From contig CM041465.1 of the NCBI GenBank assembly GCA_023213395.1, positions 136,903,741-136,967,740 of the forward strand: 64,000 bases of DNA, read 5' to 3'. Below the pieces are notes generated by a model, which saw only the letters and a list, made by a program, of their open reading frames with translations, was not told where the DNA came from and ran no database searches. Numbering within the stretch: the first letter of the stretch is position 1; every line of letters starts with the position of its first letter. A program made the position numbers and the translations under genes. Source of the DNA: Cycas panzhihuaensis (Eukaryota; Cycadophyta). This document shows, in pieces, positions 1-10,440 of this stretch.

Positions 1-1337
1 CCTGTTTGTGTTTAGGCAATTCAACCAAATTAGTACCATTCTTTTCAATAGAATGGATTTCTTCATCCATGGCAGCCTTTCAATTTTCATTTTTAGAAGC
101 CTCCTCAAAAGTGGAAGGCTCATCAACACAAAGCACTTCAGCCATAAGTGCATAATTGGTTTGCTGCCAATATTTAGATGGACGTTTTCCTTCAATGATG
201 TAACCGTCCTGAACTGTTTGTGTGTACCATTTGGGTAACTTTTGAATCGAAGTTACTTGAACCTCAAGATCTTCTGGTTTGAGTGGTTGGTCAACAGAAG
301 ATGTGCTTGGATCAAGTAGAGCCAATTCAATTGAAGTAGACGGTCCAGCAGGTGGAGATGATGTAGATGGTGTAGAAGATTGAGAGGGAAGGAAGGCCTC
401 AACAATCTTCTTGCCTTTGTCAATAGGAGGTTGCATATACGCTGTTTGCACCTCCCTGTGATCTTCTTCAACAAAGATGACATCTCTTGAGAGATGCATT
501 TTCTTCCCTATGGGATCATACAACTTGTAGGCTTTGCTGTGAATGGCATATCCTACAAAGATGCATTCCAAACTATGCTTGTCTAATTTCTTCCTTTGTT
601 GATCGGGAATGTGCATATAAGTGGTGCACCCAAAAGTCTTCAAATGGTTGACAGTAGGCTTTTTGCCAGACCATGCCTCCTCGGGTGTCATGTTGGTGGC
701 TAGCGTAGTAGGGCTGCGATTGGCCACATAGGCATTGTGTGAAATGCTTACACTTGATGGCTCGAGTGAGTCCTTGTGCATGCATCATAGCTTTGGCTTT
801 ATTGGCCAAAGTTCTGTTCATCCGTTCGGAGACTCCATTTTGTTGAAGAGTGTGAGGTATCGTCAGTTGTCTCCAAATGCCGTTATCCTTGCAGTATTGG
901 GTGAATTCATTTGATGTAAATTCACCTCCATTGTCTGTCCTTAATGTTTTGATTGAATGGCCAGACTCATTTTCCACTTCAAGCTTGAATTCTTTGAACT
1001 TGGAAAATGTTTTAGATTTGTGTTTGATGAAATAGACCCAAACTTTGTGAGAAAAGTCATCAATGAAGGAGATGTAATCCAAAGCTCCTCCAAAAGATGA
1101 TGTGGACATAGGTCCATACAAATCCGAATGTACTAGCTGTAGAGGATGTGATGCATGCCACGCTTTGCCTTTAGGGAAAGGCAAGCGGTGCTGAGTTCCC
1201 ATAATGCACGCTTCGCAAAGACATTTCGTTCCATAAATCTTAGGAAGCCCATGTACCATGTTCTTGTTGATCATCTGCCTCAAATTGTCTAAGCTTAAAT
1301 GGCCTAGACGTTGATGCCAAAGTTGCATCTTGGACAA
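1..1337 (-). pseudogene. Element A integrase and start of reverse transcriptase (pol fragment)
   Basis: Two overlapping minus-strand frames join here. The 1337-573 frame starts with a GAG-pre-integrase zinc domain (LWHQRLGHLSLDNL, later CLCEAC), then the integrase core with HSDLYGP, TDNGGEF and NGVSERMN, which hold the D, D and E expected of a DDE integrase. The frame changes near 780-720, and the 781-80 frame continues with the integrase C-terminal part (TFGCTTYMHIPDQQ, KLYDPIGKKMHLSRD), a Ser/Thr/Pro-rich linker and the N-terminal side of the copia RT domain ([20 protein letters not shown]). It runs off the window edge. The frame change and an odd W in GIWRQLTIPHT suggest a decayed copy. 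Family-level identification is firm; no function is expected. Confidence 0.85.
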
Positions 1338-1383
1338 GTAAGGAGTGACAAAGGAACCAGAGTAAGCAGAATCAAGTGTTATA

Positions 1384-1662
1384 TGTGAAACCGCGTGAGT
1401 CGATCCGGTAGATATGACGATGGCACGCTCTCCACTACTACCTCGAGGTTTTGGTGTGATGGTAAAGTTAACATGGTATCAGAGCCGCGACGCGGGTTCC
1501 ATCCTCGGCCCGCCCTCTGCACGACTAATTCGTGGATGGGGGTGATAGTGGGCAAATCCCGAGGACGTGGGGTGTGAAACCGCGTGAGTCGGTCCGGTAG
1601 TTATGGGGGTGATATCCTCTCTACTAATGCCTCGAGGTTTTGGTATGACGGTAAAGTCAACA
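1384..1662 (+). mobile_element. SM1: 279-bp small LTR retrotransposon (SMART/TRIM class), monomer
   Basis: Two 90-bp direct repeats (1384-1473 and 1573-1662) start TGTGAAACC and end in CA. They flank a 99-bp interior that begins with the PBS TGGTATCAGAGCCG (1474-1487) and ends with a purine-rich stretch (GAGGACGTGGGG) just before the second repeat. The unit is flanked by a 5-bp duplication TTATA (1379-1383 and 1663-1667). The matching stretch of element B (about 23528-23541, opposite strand) has the same site without the insertion and with one TTATA, so the boundaries are exact. There is no coding capacity. It must be moved by proteins of another element. Small LTR elements of this size are known in plants as SMARTs or TRIMs; I do not recognise this family. 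Confidence 0.92.
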
Positions 1663-2035
1663 TTATATTATTTGCATCCAACTTGTAGAGGCCTTGATCC
1701 TCATAGCCAACAGCTACTACTTGGTCTTCTTTGTCACTGATTATACATTTCCCGTTTTGAAACAATACGCTCATCTGTTGCTTGTCCAACTTGCTAACAG
1801 ATAGTAAATTTTTGTCCATTGAAGGTATTAAATAGGCATTGCCATCGGGAAATGAGAAGGAAGGATTTGATGAAGGAGAAAATGGAGTTATTGTGCCTAC
1901 TCCTGATATTTTGACAGATTGATTATTCCCAAAGGTCACTGATTGACCTTTGCCTTCCTTGATGTTGGTGAGGAGCTCTTCACTTCCAGTCATGTGTTGT
2001 GAAGCTCCAGAATCAATAATCCAAGTTTCATCAAC
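1663..2035 (-). pseudogene. Element A aspartic protease and GAG-pre-integrase start
   Basis: The minus-strand translation gives the copia protease active-site region (IIDSGASQHMTGSEEL, with DSG as the catalytic triplet) followed by the conserved GKGQSVTFGNNQSVKISGVG and LSVSKLDKQQMSVLFQNGK stretches that lead into the pre-integrase domain. It is interrupted at 1662 by the small LTR element SM1, which splits the protein from the integrase frame to its left. The protease would cleave the Gag-Pol polyprotein inside the virus-like particle. Function in this copy is destroyed by the insertion. Confidence 0.85.
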
Positions 2036-3055
2036 CTTGGATGTCTGACATGCACAAAACAGTTTGTCTTCATCTGCAAACTAGTTAGAGTGGCGTTGAT
2101 TGCCACCTCTGAAACCCCCCCTTCCTCTTTGATCTCCGCGATAGGCACCTCGATTTGGTCGAGGGGGTTGCTACTGCTGCCGAAATCTTTCTTTGATCTT
2201 GTTGGCGTGCTGCTTGTTGTCGATTCGGATGGCGTGGGCTGCTGCTTCTTGGCGTGAATCGCTTGCTTTTTCTGACAATCAGGTGCTATGTGGTCAAGTT
2301 TGTCACAATAATGACATACAACATTGGTCATTGAAGACCCAATGTTCATGTTCTAAGCGCTTTGAAAGTGCGAGGTTTGGGTTCTTTGTTAACCTTTGAA
2401 TTGGCTGTGAATGCACCTGATGTAGATGGTTCCTCCTCATTATCCTTAGTGTAGATTTGTTCTTCTTGAAGTAGCAGACTTTCAAATTCGTTGAATGTCA
2501 TAGTTTTGAGAGAACCATCTCTTGTAGTAGACGAAATGAAGCCATTGTAGTCCTTGGGTAAGGCTTTGGTGATGGATGTGATCAATTCATCCCTTGTAAC
2601 TGGACTTCCAAGTGTATTCAGTTCATTACATACCTCCTTGATGGAGGAAAAAAAAATCGACATGGGCTTGACAAACTTAACAGAATGCAATTTTGCCTTA
2701 ACCATTAAAATGCGAGCTTGATCTCGTCTTTCATACAATGAAGATAAAATGTCCCAAGCTTCCTTAGAAGTTTTAGCACAAGCAATATTCTGATATACAT
2801 GCACATCAACAATCATATGAAGGAATGCCAAAGCAATTTCATCTTTGGCTTCCCAAGCAGCAAGTAAAGCATCATCAGGTTCCACAGTAACATCGCCATT
2901 GATAACAGGTGCTAGTCGAGGTAATCTCCCAGAAACATAACTCCAAAATTCGTTCATGATTAGCAAGTTCTGAGTGAGTCTCTTCCATTCTTAATAATTA
3001 TCTTGTCCTGTTAACCGAATGGTGCATGCATTTAGCATGTTTATGGCAGCCATGT
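1990..3055 (-). pseudogene. Element A gag: UBN2-type capsid and zinc knuckle
   Basis: The 2966-2346 frame encodes a copia Gag of the UBN2 type, with EAKDEIALAFLHMIVDVHV, KEAWDILSSLYERRD and LPKDYNGFISSTTRDGSL, all repeated closely in the other copies in this window. A shifted frame (2349-1990) carries the nucleocapsid knuckle CHYCDKLDHIAPDC (CX2CX4HX4C intact). The expected N-terminus MAAINMLNACTIRLTG is present near 3055-3000, but a CAA to TAA change just after it (NY*EW) separates it from the rest. The start region is also duplicated (see 3007-3170). Gag would form the particle and bind RNA. Confidence 0.85.
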
Positions 3056-3170
3056 TTCAGTTTATAAAAGCTTGAGGCTAGCAGATAACCTGTTAATCGA
3101 ATGGTGCATGCATTTAGCATGTTAATAGCAACCATGTTTTAGTTATAAGGCTTGAAGCTAGCAGATAACT
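3007..3170. repeat. 82-bp tandem duplication over the gag start of element A
   Basis: Positions 3007-3088 and 3089-3170 are two diverged copies of the same 82-bp stretch. Each holds, on the minus strand, the gag initiation region (ATG, the NMLNACTIRLTG codons) and the GCTAGC-containing end of the leader. Other elements here have it once. The duplication puts an extra, out-of-phase gag start upstream of the normal one. Confidence 0.8.
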
Positions 3171-4394
3171 TGGAAACTCAAAGCTTTCGTCACTTAAGTT
3201 CCACCTTCTAACGAAACCAGCGATCCGATCTTACTAGAAGATCCAACAACTGAATGGAATGATGAGGGGTGGAGGACTAGGTCATGGAGTTGGTCCAACT
3301 TTGATCTTTTAGAGGAGATCCAATAGTTGGCCAAGTTAAATCTAGGACAAGGCAGTTAGGGTTGATCTGCATGGACGTACCATGCTTTCCCTGGGATTCA
3401 CAACCCTAATAACACCCTTTTCGAACCTCCTTTCCCTCAAGCAACCTTAGTTGTCGTGCATTGACCGTATGGTCGGTTGGTCCCCTAGGGAATGCACCAA
3501 GCTTAAGGTTAATTTAGAGGCAAGGTTTGAACCTTTTTCGAGCGTCTCCAACAGATTTTAAGTCACGTTGTAGCAGATTTTAAAGTAAACTTAGGTTTCT
3601 TTTTGCTTGGAAAATGTACTTATGAAAATGCTTTGATTAAGCTTTACAATGAAAGTGGCTTCAAGAGGAAGCAATGTAAGTACATCAATATGAACACTAG
3701 TAGTGTTTTTACAATGAGCACTTCAATGAAAAATGTAGTGCTTTGTCGATCCAAGTAAGAAACCAAATGCTTGATTACAATAAGTTTTGCAAAGTACTTT
3801 TTGAAAAAAAGGCTTAAATCTTGAAAAGTAATGCAAAACTTGTGATGAAGATACAAGTGGGTTCCTTTTAATGCTGAAAAAGTGAAGGTAAGAGAACCAC
3901 TTGCATGAAAATGGACATTAAGCGCCAAGTGTTGGGACTTTAAATTAGTCCCAACGATCAAAGGAAGAAGTGATTTTTATTAAGTACAAAGTGTTTTGAA
4001 CCCTCTTTGAGACTAAGGGTTATTAGGTCATCATGCAAGGTGCCTTAAAAGTGTTTAAAAATTAGTGTTTAAATCACTTCTCTTAAAGTCAATTAACACT
4101 TGTTCGAAAACCTTGAAAATGCCATAGAAGAGCTCTGTATTCAATTTCGTATACTTACTTTATCTTATTCAGCAAGCGTTTACCATGTAGCATGTAGCTT
4201 CGAAAGCGACATGCGATTACAAAGTCAATTTCATGAATGCCTATAGCACAAAATGTGATGGATCGATGGCGATGCTTCTTGCCTTTAAGAACACATTTTA
4301 GCTTTGTCTTACCGATCAAATCGGGGTTGACCAGCGGTTTTGGGTAATCGCCTTTGTTGGTCACTAGTTTTAACTTCGCCTTTAAGAACACATT

Positions 4395-4530
4395 TTAATG
4401 TCTTGCATAGTCAAAGCGGTAAATAAAGTCTTTTGGCGATTCGAGATAGAAATAAAGCCTTTTGTGATTCGTGAGGAAATAAAGCCTTTTTGGCAGTTCA
4501 ACAGACAAAAATAAAGCTTTTGGCAGTTCA
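4395..4530. repeat. Short diverged tandem repeat, unit about 28-35 bp
   Basis: Four diverged units each contain AATAAAG(C)CTTTT followed by a GATTCG or GCAGTTCA segment. They sit inside the leader of element A just left of a second tandem repeat. No coding potential. Confidence 0.6.
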
Positions 4531-4555
4531 GCAGACACATAACTCAACATAAACA

Positions 4556-4820
4556 ACAGATTTAAGTATGAAAACTGCTCTTTAAGTGTGAAAAACAACT
4601 CGCATAAAGGGAGACAAATCATGGAAAACAACTCTTTAAGTATGAAAATACAACTCTTTAAGCATGAAAAACAGCTCTCATAAAGGGAGACAAATCATGG
4701 AAAACAACTCTTTAAGTATGAAAACACAGCTCTGTAAGTGTGAAAACAACTCTTTAAGTATGAAAAACAACTCTTTAAGTATGAAAACAACTCTCATAAA
4801 GGAAGACAAATCATGGAAAA
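4556..4820. repeat. Minisatellite in element A leader
   Basis: Nested repeat with a short core (ACTCTTTAAGTATGAAAA, and variants) repeated about seven times. A higher-order unit containing CATAAAGGGAGACAAATCATG appears three times. Slippage during reverse transcription or replication is a likely origin. The open frames across it on both strands are products of the repeat. Confidence 0.75.
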
Positions 4821-4934
4821 CGATCAAATCTGAAAACGTTCTGTGCTCTGTGCAAAGAGAACAGAGTAAAGAGGTCCTTTCAAAGGCGCCGCAATTTGTC
4901 GAGACGGTAATTGTATGGCCTTGTGAGTGATGTA

Positions 4935-5454
4935 TGTTAAAGGTTCGCGATATCCTCTCCACTACTAGGGCGTCCTTTTGGTGTGACGGTAGAACCGTTC
5001 TCGAGGCACACCGTCGGTTGCGGGTCGAGTCTCGGGGTTGCCCGACGTATGGACTAATTCCTGCGCTCGGATGAAAAACTGTGGGTCTTAATCCCACGCC
5101 GTCGTGGATCGTCACCGCGCCGGTGGGTGTTAAAGGTTCGCGATATCCTCTCCACTACTAGGGCGTCCTTTTGGTGTGACGGTAGAACCGTTACTACACA
5201 TTTTACCATCACACCAAAACCTCGAGGCATTAGTGGAGAGGATTCCACGTGATTTTAACACGCCCCGTCACGTGAACCGATCCACGACGGCGTGGGATTA
5301 AGACCCACAGTATCTCATCCGAGCGCAGGAATTAGTCCATACGTCGGGCAACCCCGGGACTCGACCCCGTGACGCCGGCTCTGATACCAACACATTTTAC
5401 CATCACACCAAAACCTCGAGGCATTAGTGGAGAGGATTCCACGTGATTTTAACA
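4935..5454. mobile_element. SM2: inverted (head-to-head) pair of small LTR elements inserted as one unit
   Basis: The left half is a plus-strand small LTR element: 65-bp LTRs at 4935-4999 and 5128-5192 (TGTTAAAGG start) around a 128-bp interior. The right half is the same kind of element on the minus strand: 65-bp LTRs at 5196-5260 and 5390-5454, interior 5261-5389, with the PBS complement GGCTCTGATACCA at 5377-5389. Interiors of the halves are clearly homologous (shared GTTGCCCGACGTATGGACTA). Only one target-site duplication is present and it flanks the whole: ATGTA at 4930-4934 and 5455-5459. The left half lacks a recognisable PBS. The outer ends are both LTR starts (TGTTAAA and TTTAACA). 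Confidence 0.88.
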
Positions 5455-5989
5455 ATGTACGGTCACTTGAGTAGCTCCGTGGGACCCATGCAGGGTCTGC
5501 TACACCTCCAGAAGTCTGCAGTGAAAGTTAGATAGAGAGCAGCTAGTAGAAACCAGTAGAAATGACCAATTTTTATCAAGAAAATTGCTCATAAGTTTAA
5601 AAATGGCCCGAATAGTGAGGAATCTTTGTAAATAAAGTGCGATCTGAATGGAGTGATTAAAAAGCGATTTTCGTCAAAAACACATGTAACTCTGTGATGC
5701 GCCTTGAATTTACAAAAATTAATTTTTCTAAAGAAAAATTAGAAAATCAACATTTTTTGGAAAAGCGATGAGTGCTGCACTCTTGATAAAAGTCTAAAAA
5801 AAAAATTTCAGATTTGAAAAGTACTTGCTCCAGCCTGCAAATGTAGCTCCAAAATGCTTGAACCGCAATAAGAACTTCAAAACAAACCTTGGATCGCCTT
5901 CAGAGTGCGAAGGTCGTCACCAAGGGTTTGTAGCTTTCTTCAAATCTCCTTGACGGTGCAAACCCGAGCAGAGGAGCTAGTCTCCTCTT

Positions 5990-6337
5990 GCTCTGATACC
6001 AAATGTGAAAAGAGGCTAGATGGCCTCAACAGTCCCAAGATCTAGAAACTAGGATCACTCTAGTTCTAGTTGCAGAAATACAAACAAGTATAATAATCTC
6101 AAGGAAAATAGAGAGTAAAGAGACAAAGCACAAATGAAGGAGCAAGAGAAAATAATGCCCAATATGTGGAGTTGGAATTGGTCCAACCTCCAAAGAATGA
6201 ACAGTTTGTTTAACAAGCGTGACAAGATAACAATCTGACTCAACTCTCTTATGAGACAATGAGGAGAGGTCTCATTATATAGAGTGAAATGAGAGACCTA
6301 AGGCCTTGGATGTTTGACAAGTGTCAAACATCCAAGA
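5990..6337 (-). repeat. Element A 5' LTR, 3' portion, with PBS complement
   Basis: GCTCTGATACCA (5990-6001) is the complement of the tRNA-Met PBS. The LTR starts at 6004 (TGTGAAAAGAGG, i.e. the end of the LTR on the minus strand) and holds the TATA region (CTATATAATGAG on the minus strand) and the palindrome CTTGGATGTTTGACA/AGTGTCAAACATCCAAG. It is cut at 6337 by element C1. The other part resumes at 20095. Confidence 0.9.
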
Positions 6338-6856
6338 TGTTAAACCTTATGTTTACATGTTAAGCTTTATGTACTTTATGTTAATGTATTATGTGCACTT
6401 TTGTACTTTATGGGTGACTTTATCACTTAAGTGATAAAGTACACACCCACTTTATGTCTAGTGACATAACGTTGTCACTTGAGGGTTAAATGACCCCCTT
6501 GCACTTTTGCTCACAAGAGCTCCCAATGGACACTTGTCCTTCATGCAAGCATGCATTGCATGATTTACACTTGTCAATCATGCAATAGCCTTTGGCCTCT
6601 CATCTCCCTCTATTTAATGAGGCCTCTCTTCATTGTTTCTCATTAAGAGTTGGAGCTACTTTGTTATTCTGTCAGTTTGCTAATCAAGCTAAGCATTCTT
6701 TGGTGGTTGGACCAATTCCAACACCACATACTTGGTATCATTGTCTTGCTCCTCTTTCTCTCTTTGAGTTTTATATTGTTGATGCTTAATGCATGTTATG
6801 CTTATTATGTTTCGTTATGATCTTGGACCTATGAGGCCATTTGGCCCATTCTAACA
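6338..6856 (+). repeat. Element C1 5' LTR and adjoining PBS
   Basis: Starts TGTTAAACC, ends TCTAACA, followed by TTTGGTATCAGAGC. It contains a perfect palindrome around CTTAAG (TTTATCACTTAAGTGATAAA) and the GCATGATT-type stem, here damaged by one change (GATTTACA), ahead of the TATA-like TATTTAATGAGG. The LTR serves as promoter and polyadenylation region of the element. Confidence 0.93.
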
Positions 6857-6870
6857 TTTGGTATCAGAGC

Positions 6871-8435
6871 TAAGGCTTGGTACCCTTTGCCTTTATTAGC
6901 TTCTTTGTTCCATGCCTTTATTTACCCCATCTGTCTCCCACACATTTGATACTTCTGGGTATTTTCTCAAACCCCAGCCAAAGCCACGGAAGTCCGAAAG
7001 ATGCCACAGAAAAATACGGGAGTCGCACGGAAGCAGTGGCCACCTCCACGAAGGCTGGAGCCGCCACGGAAGATTAGCGCTACCGCCCCACGGACAACTG
7101 CCAAATTGAAAAGCAAAATCAAATTTGATTTTGGCTTAAAAAAGTGATATATGCATTTTAGCATATTCTCAAGAATATGCTTACTTTGATTTAAAGTTTT
7201 CTTTAAAGTTTTTTTTTTTTTTTTTTTAAAGGAATTTTTAAGAGGATTCTTAATCAAGTGGGGTCCATTGTTTAAAAGAGGATTTCAAGCAATTAATCCT
7301 TACTTAAGTTTGTTTTCTTATTTTTTGAAGAATATCGCAAAGAGATATTTCAAAATATTGGTGACCTAAATGCTTTAAGAGGATTTTTTAGTGAGATCTA
7401 TTCTCCTTTATAAAGTGTACATAAGAGTACTTTTAGTACTTTAAGAGGATTAAAATCTTCTTAGTGGATAGAGGATTCATTAAATGACTTATGCCAAGTC
7501 ATTCTCCTCTCTTTGAAGATTGAAGTTACATGACTTAAATACTTGTAAAGTCTTCCTGCGCGGTGTTCTATTGATGCAAAGTTGCAAAAAAGGTTGATTT
7601 CAGCCTTAATTTTTTGTTTTTTAAGCTCTTTTAGCACTCATTTAAATGCTATAATAGCATTAAGAGCTTAATTGAAGTGGTTAATAAGCATTTTCATATT
7701 GTAAAGGTGACATTCATCACCATCTGAGCTGATTTTTTGGCACCTTGCATGGTGTCCCATAGCCTTCAAAATCTGAAAAAAAGGAGGCTGAATACTTGTA
7801 CTTAATAAAATCACTCTTTCTGTTGGATTGTTGGGACTATTTTTAAAGTCTCAATAGCTTGGTGCTTGGCGTTCGCTTGGTGTTTGGCGTACATTTCGTA
7901 CACTTTGGCAAGTGATTCATTCTCTACATTAGCTTTGGAGCATTAAAACGAACCTGCTTCTGCACTCGTCATCAAGATTTTGCTTCATTCTTTAAGTACT
8001 AAAATCTCAAAGTACTTACATTTTGTACTCAAGCACTTCAACATTTTTACTTGGATTTCAAAAGCACTTAAAACACTTAATCAAGTGCTCATTTAATGTA
8101 CTAAATTTGCTTCTTAAGAAGCCTCTCATTGTAAGCTTAATCAAAGCCAAGTACATCACCCAAGTAAATGTATCTTAAAATTCACTTTAAAACTTTCTAA
8201 AAGTGAATTTAAAATCTGGTTGGAGAGGCTCGAAAAAGGTTTAAACCTTGCCTCTGGTACACTTAACTTGGACCAACTCAATAGCCGAAGTCCTCCACCC
8301 CTCATCACTCCACCCAGTCGTTGGATCTTCTTGTAAAATCAGGAATTTGGTGGTTTAGATTAGAAGGTGGAACTTAAGCGACAAAGCTTTGAAGTTACCA
8401 AGTTATTTGCTAGTTTTTAAGCATACAAGTGAAAG
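6871..8435 (+). other. Element C1 leader
   Basis: About 1.56 kb between PBS and gag ATG with no supportable gene. It begins with a moderately GC-rich patch (6960-7110), then AT-rich sequence with a T-run (7209-7228). The hairpin motif shared with the other copies is at 7739-7757. Confidence 0.75.
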
Positions 8436-9404
8436 ATGGCTGCTGTTAACATGCTCAATGCATGCACAATAAGATTAACAGGGCAAGGAAATTATCAAGA
8501 ATGGAAGAGAATCACACAAAATCTCTTGATAATGAATGAATTCTGGGGATATGTTTCAGGGAGAATCTCCAATCCTGCACTTGTTAACAATGATGATGAG
8601 GATGATGTTGATTATGAACGTGTTGCTGCTTGGGAAGCCAAAGACGAGATCGCTTTGGCATTTCTTCATATGATTGTAGATGTGCATGTGGATCAAAATA
8701 TTTCTTCTGCTAAAACTTCTAAAGAAGCTTGGGACACTTTGTCCTCATTGTACGAAAGGCGAGATGAAGCTCGCATTCTGATGGTGAAAGCCAAATTGTA
8801 TTCTGTTAAGTTTGTCAAGCCTATGTCGGCTTTTCTTTCCTCCATTAAGGAGGTATGTAATGAACTGAATACTTTAGGTAGTCCTGCAACAAGGGATGAG
8901 CTCATCACTTCCATCACCAAAGCATTGCCAAAGGACTACAACGGCTTCATTTCATCTACCACTCGAGATGGCTTACTTAAGAGGATGACATTTAATGAAC
9001 TTGAAAGCTTATTGCTTCAAGAAGAATAGATTTATGCTAAGGACAATGAAGAACCATCTACACTAGGCGCTTTCATGGCCAAGTCAAAGGCCAAACAGAT
9101 CTCCAAACCTGCACTCACAAAGCAGTTTGGAAACATGAACATTGCTCCTCAAAGTCCAATGTTGTATGTCATTATTGTGGCAAACCTGGCCATATTGCAC
9201 CTGATTGCAGAAAGAAGCAGGCAGATCTACGTTGATGTGACAATAGCCACAAGGACAGAGACAACAATAGCCAAGGCAACAATATCAACAGAGATTTCAA
9301 CAGCCAGAACAGCAGCAGAATCCCCCTCGGCCAAATCGAGGTGCCTATCGAGGAGGTCAAAGAGGAAGGGGGGGTCAAAGAGGTGGCTACTAACGCCACT
9401 TTAA
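8436..9404 (+). pseudogene. Element C1 gag (UBN2 type)
   Basis: The start is the ATG at 8436 (MAAVNMLNACTIRLTGQGN), the same start as in the other copies. Residues 1-197 give the UBN2 Gag with WKRITQNLLIMNEFWGYVSG, EAKDEIALAFLHMIVDVHV and LPKDYNGFISSTTRDG. A TAG at 9027 (where other copies have CAA/CAG for Gln in EEQIY) stops it before the zinc knuckle. The knuckle is still visible in another frame around 9165-9215 (C..C..HI..DC) and is followed by a Gln/Arg-rich tail. Gag is the structural particle protein. This copy is non-functional. Confidence 0.85.
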
Positions 9405-9876
9405 TCAATTTGCCGATGAAGACAAACTATTTTGTGCATATCACTCATCCAAGGTTGATCACACTTGGATTGTTGATTCAGGAGCTACACAACATATGAC
9501 AGGGAGTGAAGAACTCTTTTGCAATATTAAGGAAGGTAAAGGTCAATCAGTGACCTTTGGAAATAATGAATCTGGCTATTCAATTGGAACATTAAGGACA
9601 GATAATGGAGGTGAATTCACTTCACAAGAATTCACCCAATACTGCAAGGATAATGGGATTCGGAGACAACTTACAGTTCCTCATACTCCTCAACAAAATA
9701 GAGTCTCCGAAAGGATGAACAGAACTTTGGCCAATAAAGCCAAAACTATGATGCATGCGAAAGGACTTCCTCGAGCTTCTTGGGCGAAGCATTTCATCTG
9801 TTGCTTATGTGGCCAATCGAGTCCTACTATGATCCACCAACATTACACCTGAGGAGGCATGGACTGGTAAGAAACC
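9405..9876 (+). pseudogene. Element C1 protease fused to integrase by an internal deletion
   Basis: The frame starts with the protease (MTGSEELFCNIKEGKGQ, FGNNES) and jumps directly into the integrase core (GYSIGTLRTDNGGEF, then TPQQNRVSERMNRTL). About 650 bp that other copies have between these points (pre-integrase zinc domain and first catalytic Asp) are missing. The joint lies at AATGAATC, which occurs at both deletion ends in the intact relatives, so a microhomology-type deletion is likely. The fragment ends at 9876, where element C2 is inserted. Pol continues at 17515. Confidence 0.85.
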
Positions 9877-10440
9877 TGTTAAACCTCATGGTTTACCTTA
9901 TGTTTATAATGTTAAGCTAATGTACTTTCTATTTTTGTATTATATGTGCACTTTAATGCTCATCTGCACTTTTGTACTTTAGGTGTGACTTTATCACTTA
10001 AGTGATAAAGTACACACCCACTATAGGTCTAGTGACATAACGTTGTCACTTGAAGGTCAAATGACCCCCTTGCACTTTTGCTCACAAGAGCTCCCAATGG
10101 ACACTTGTCCTACATGCAAGCATGCATTGCATGATTGACACTTGTCAATCATGCAATAACCTTTGGCCTCTCATCTCCCTCTATTTAATGAGGCCTCTCT
10201 TCATTGTTGCTCAATTCAAGAGTTGGAGCTCATTGTTATTCTATCAGTTTGCTAATCAAGCTGAAGCATTCTTTGGTTGTTGGACTAATTCCAACACCCC
10301 ATACTTGGTATTGTGATCTTGCTCCTCTTTTTCTTTGAGTTCTTTGTGCTTATGCTTAATGCATTTATGGTATTGTGCTTTGACTTAAGATCTTGGGACT
10401 AATGTGGCTTAATGCCCATTTTAACAATTGGTATCAGAGC
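9877..10440 (+). repeat. Element C2 5' LTR and PBS
   Basis: Starts TGTTAAACCTCATGG and ends TTTTAACA at 10426, followed by ATTGGTATCAGAGC. Holds the perfect stem TTGCATGATTGACA/TGTCAATCATGCAA upstream of TATTTAATGAGG, the CTTAAG-centred palindrome and an AGTGACA..TGTCACT inverted repeat. Confidence 0.92.

Larger units (their letters stand above)
3171..5989 (-). other. Element A 5' leader (untranslated, with later insertions)
   Basis: A long region between the PBS and gag with no supportable gene. It shows leader blocks seen in the other copies: the stretch near 3480-3570 with CCCTAGGGAATGCACC, and the hairpin motif at 4026-4044. Within it are short tandem repeats (4395-4530, 4556-4820) and the inverted pair of small LTR elements (4935-5454). 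Short open frames here are fortuitous. Confidence 0.7.

Noticed and set aside
4664-5115. Open frames on both strands near 4.7-5.1 kb
   Set aside because: They are translations of the minisatellite and of the small LTR elements, with repeated peptides such as SLSMK.
5990-6001. TGGTATCAGAGC and its complement as tRNA genes
   Set aside because: Only the 12-13 bases complementary to the tRNA 3' end are present, always at LTR borders; no cloverleaf follows.
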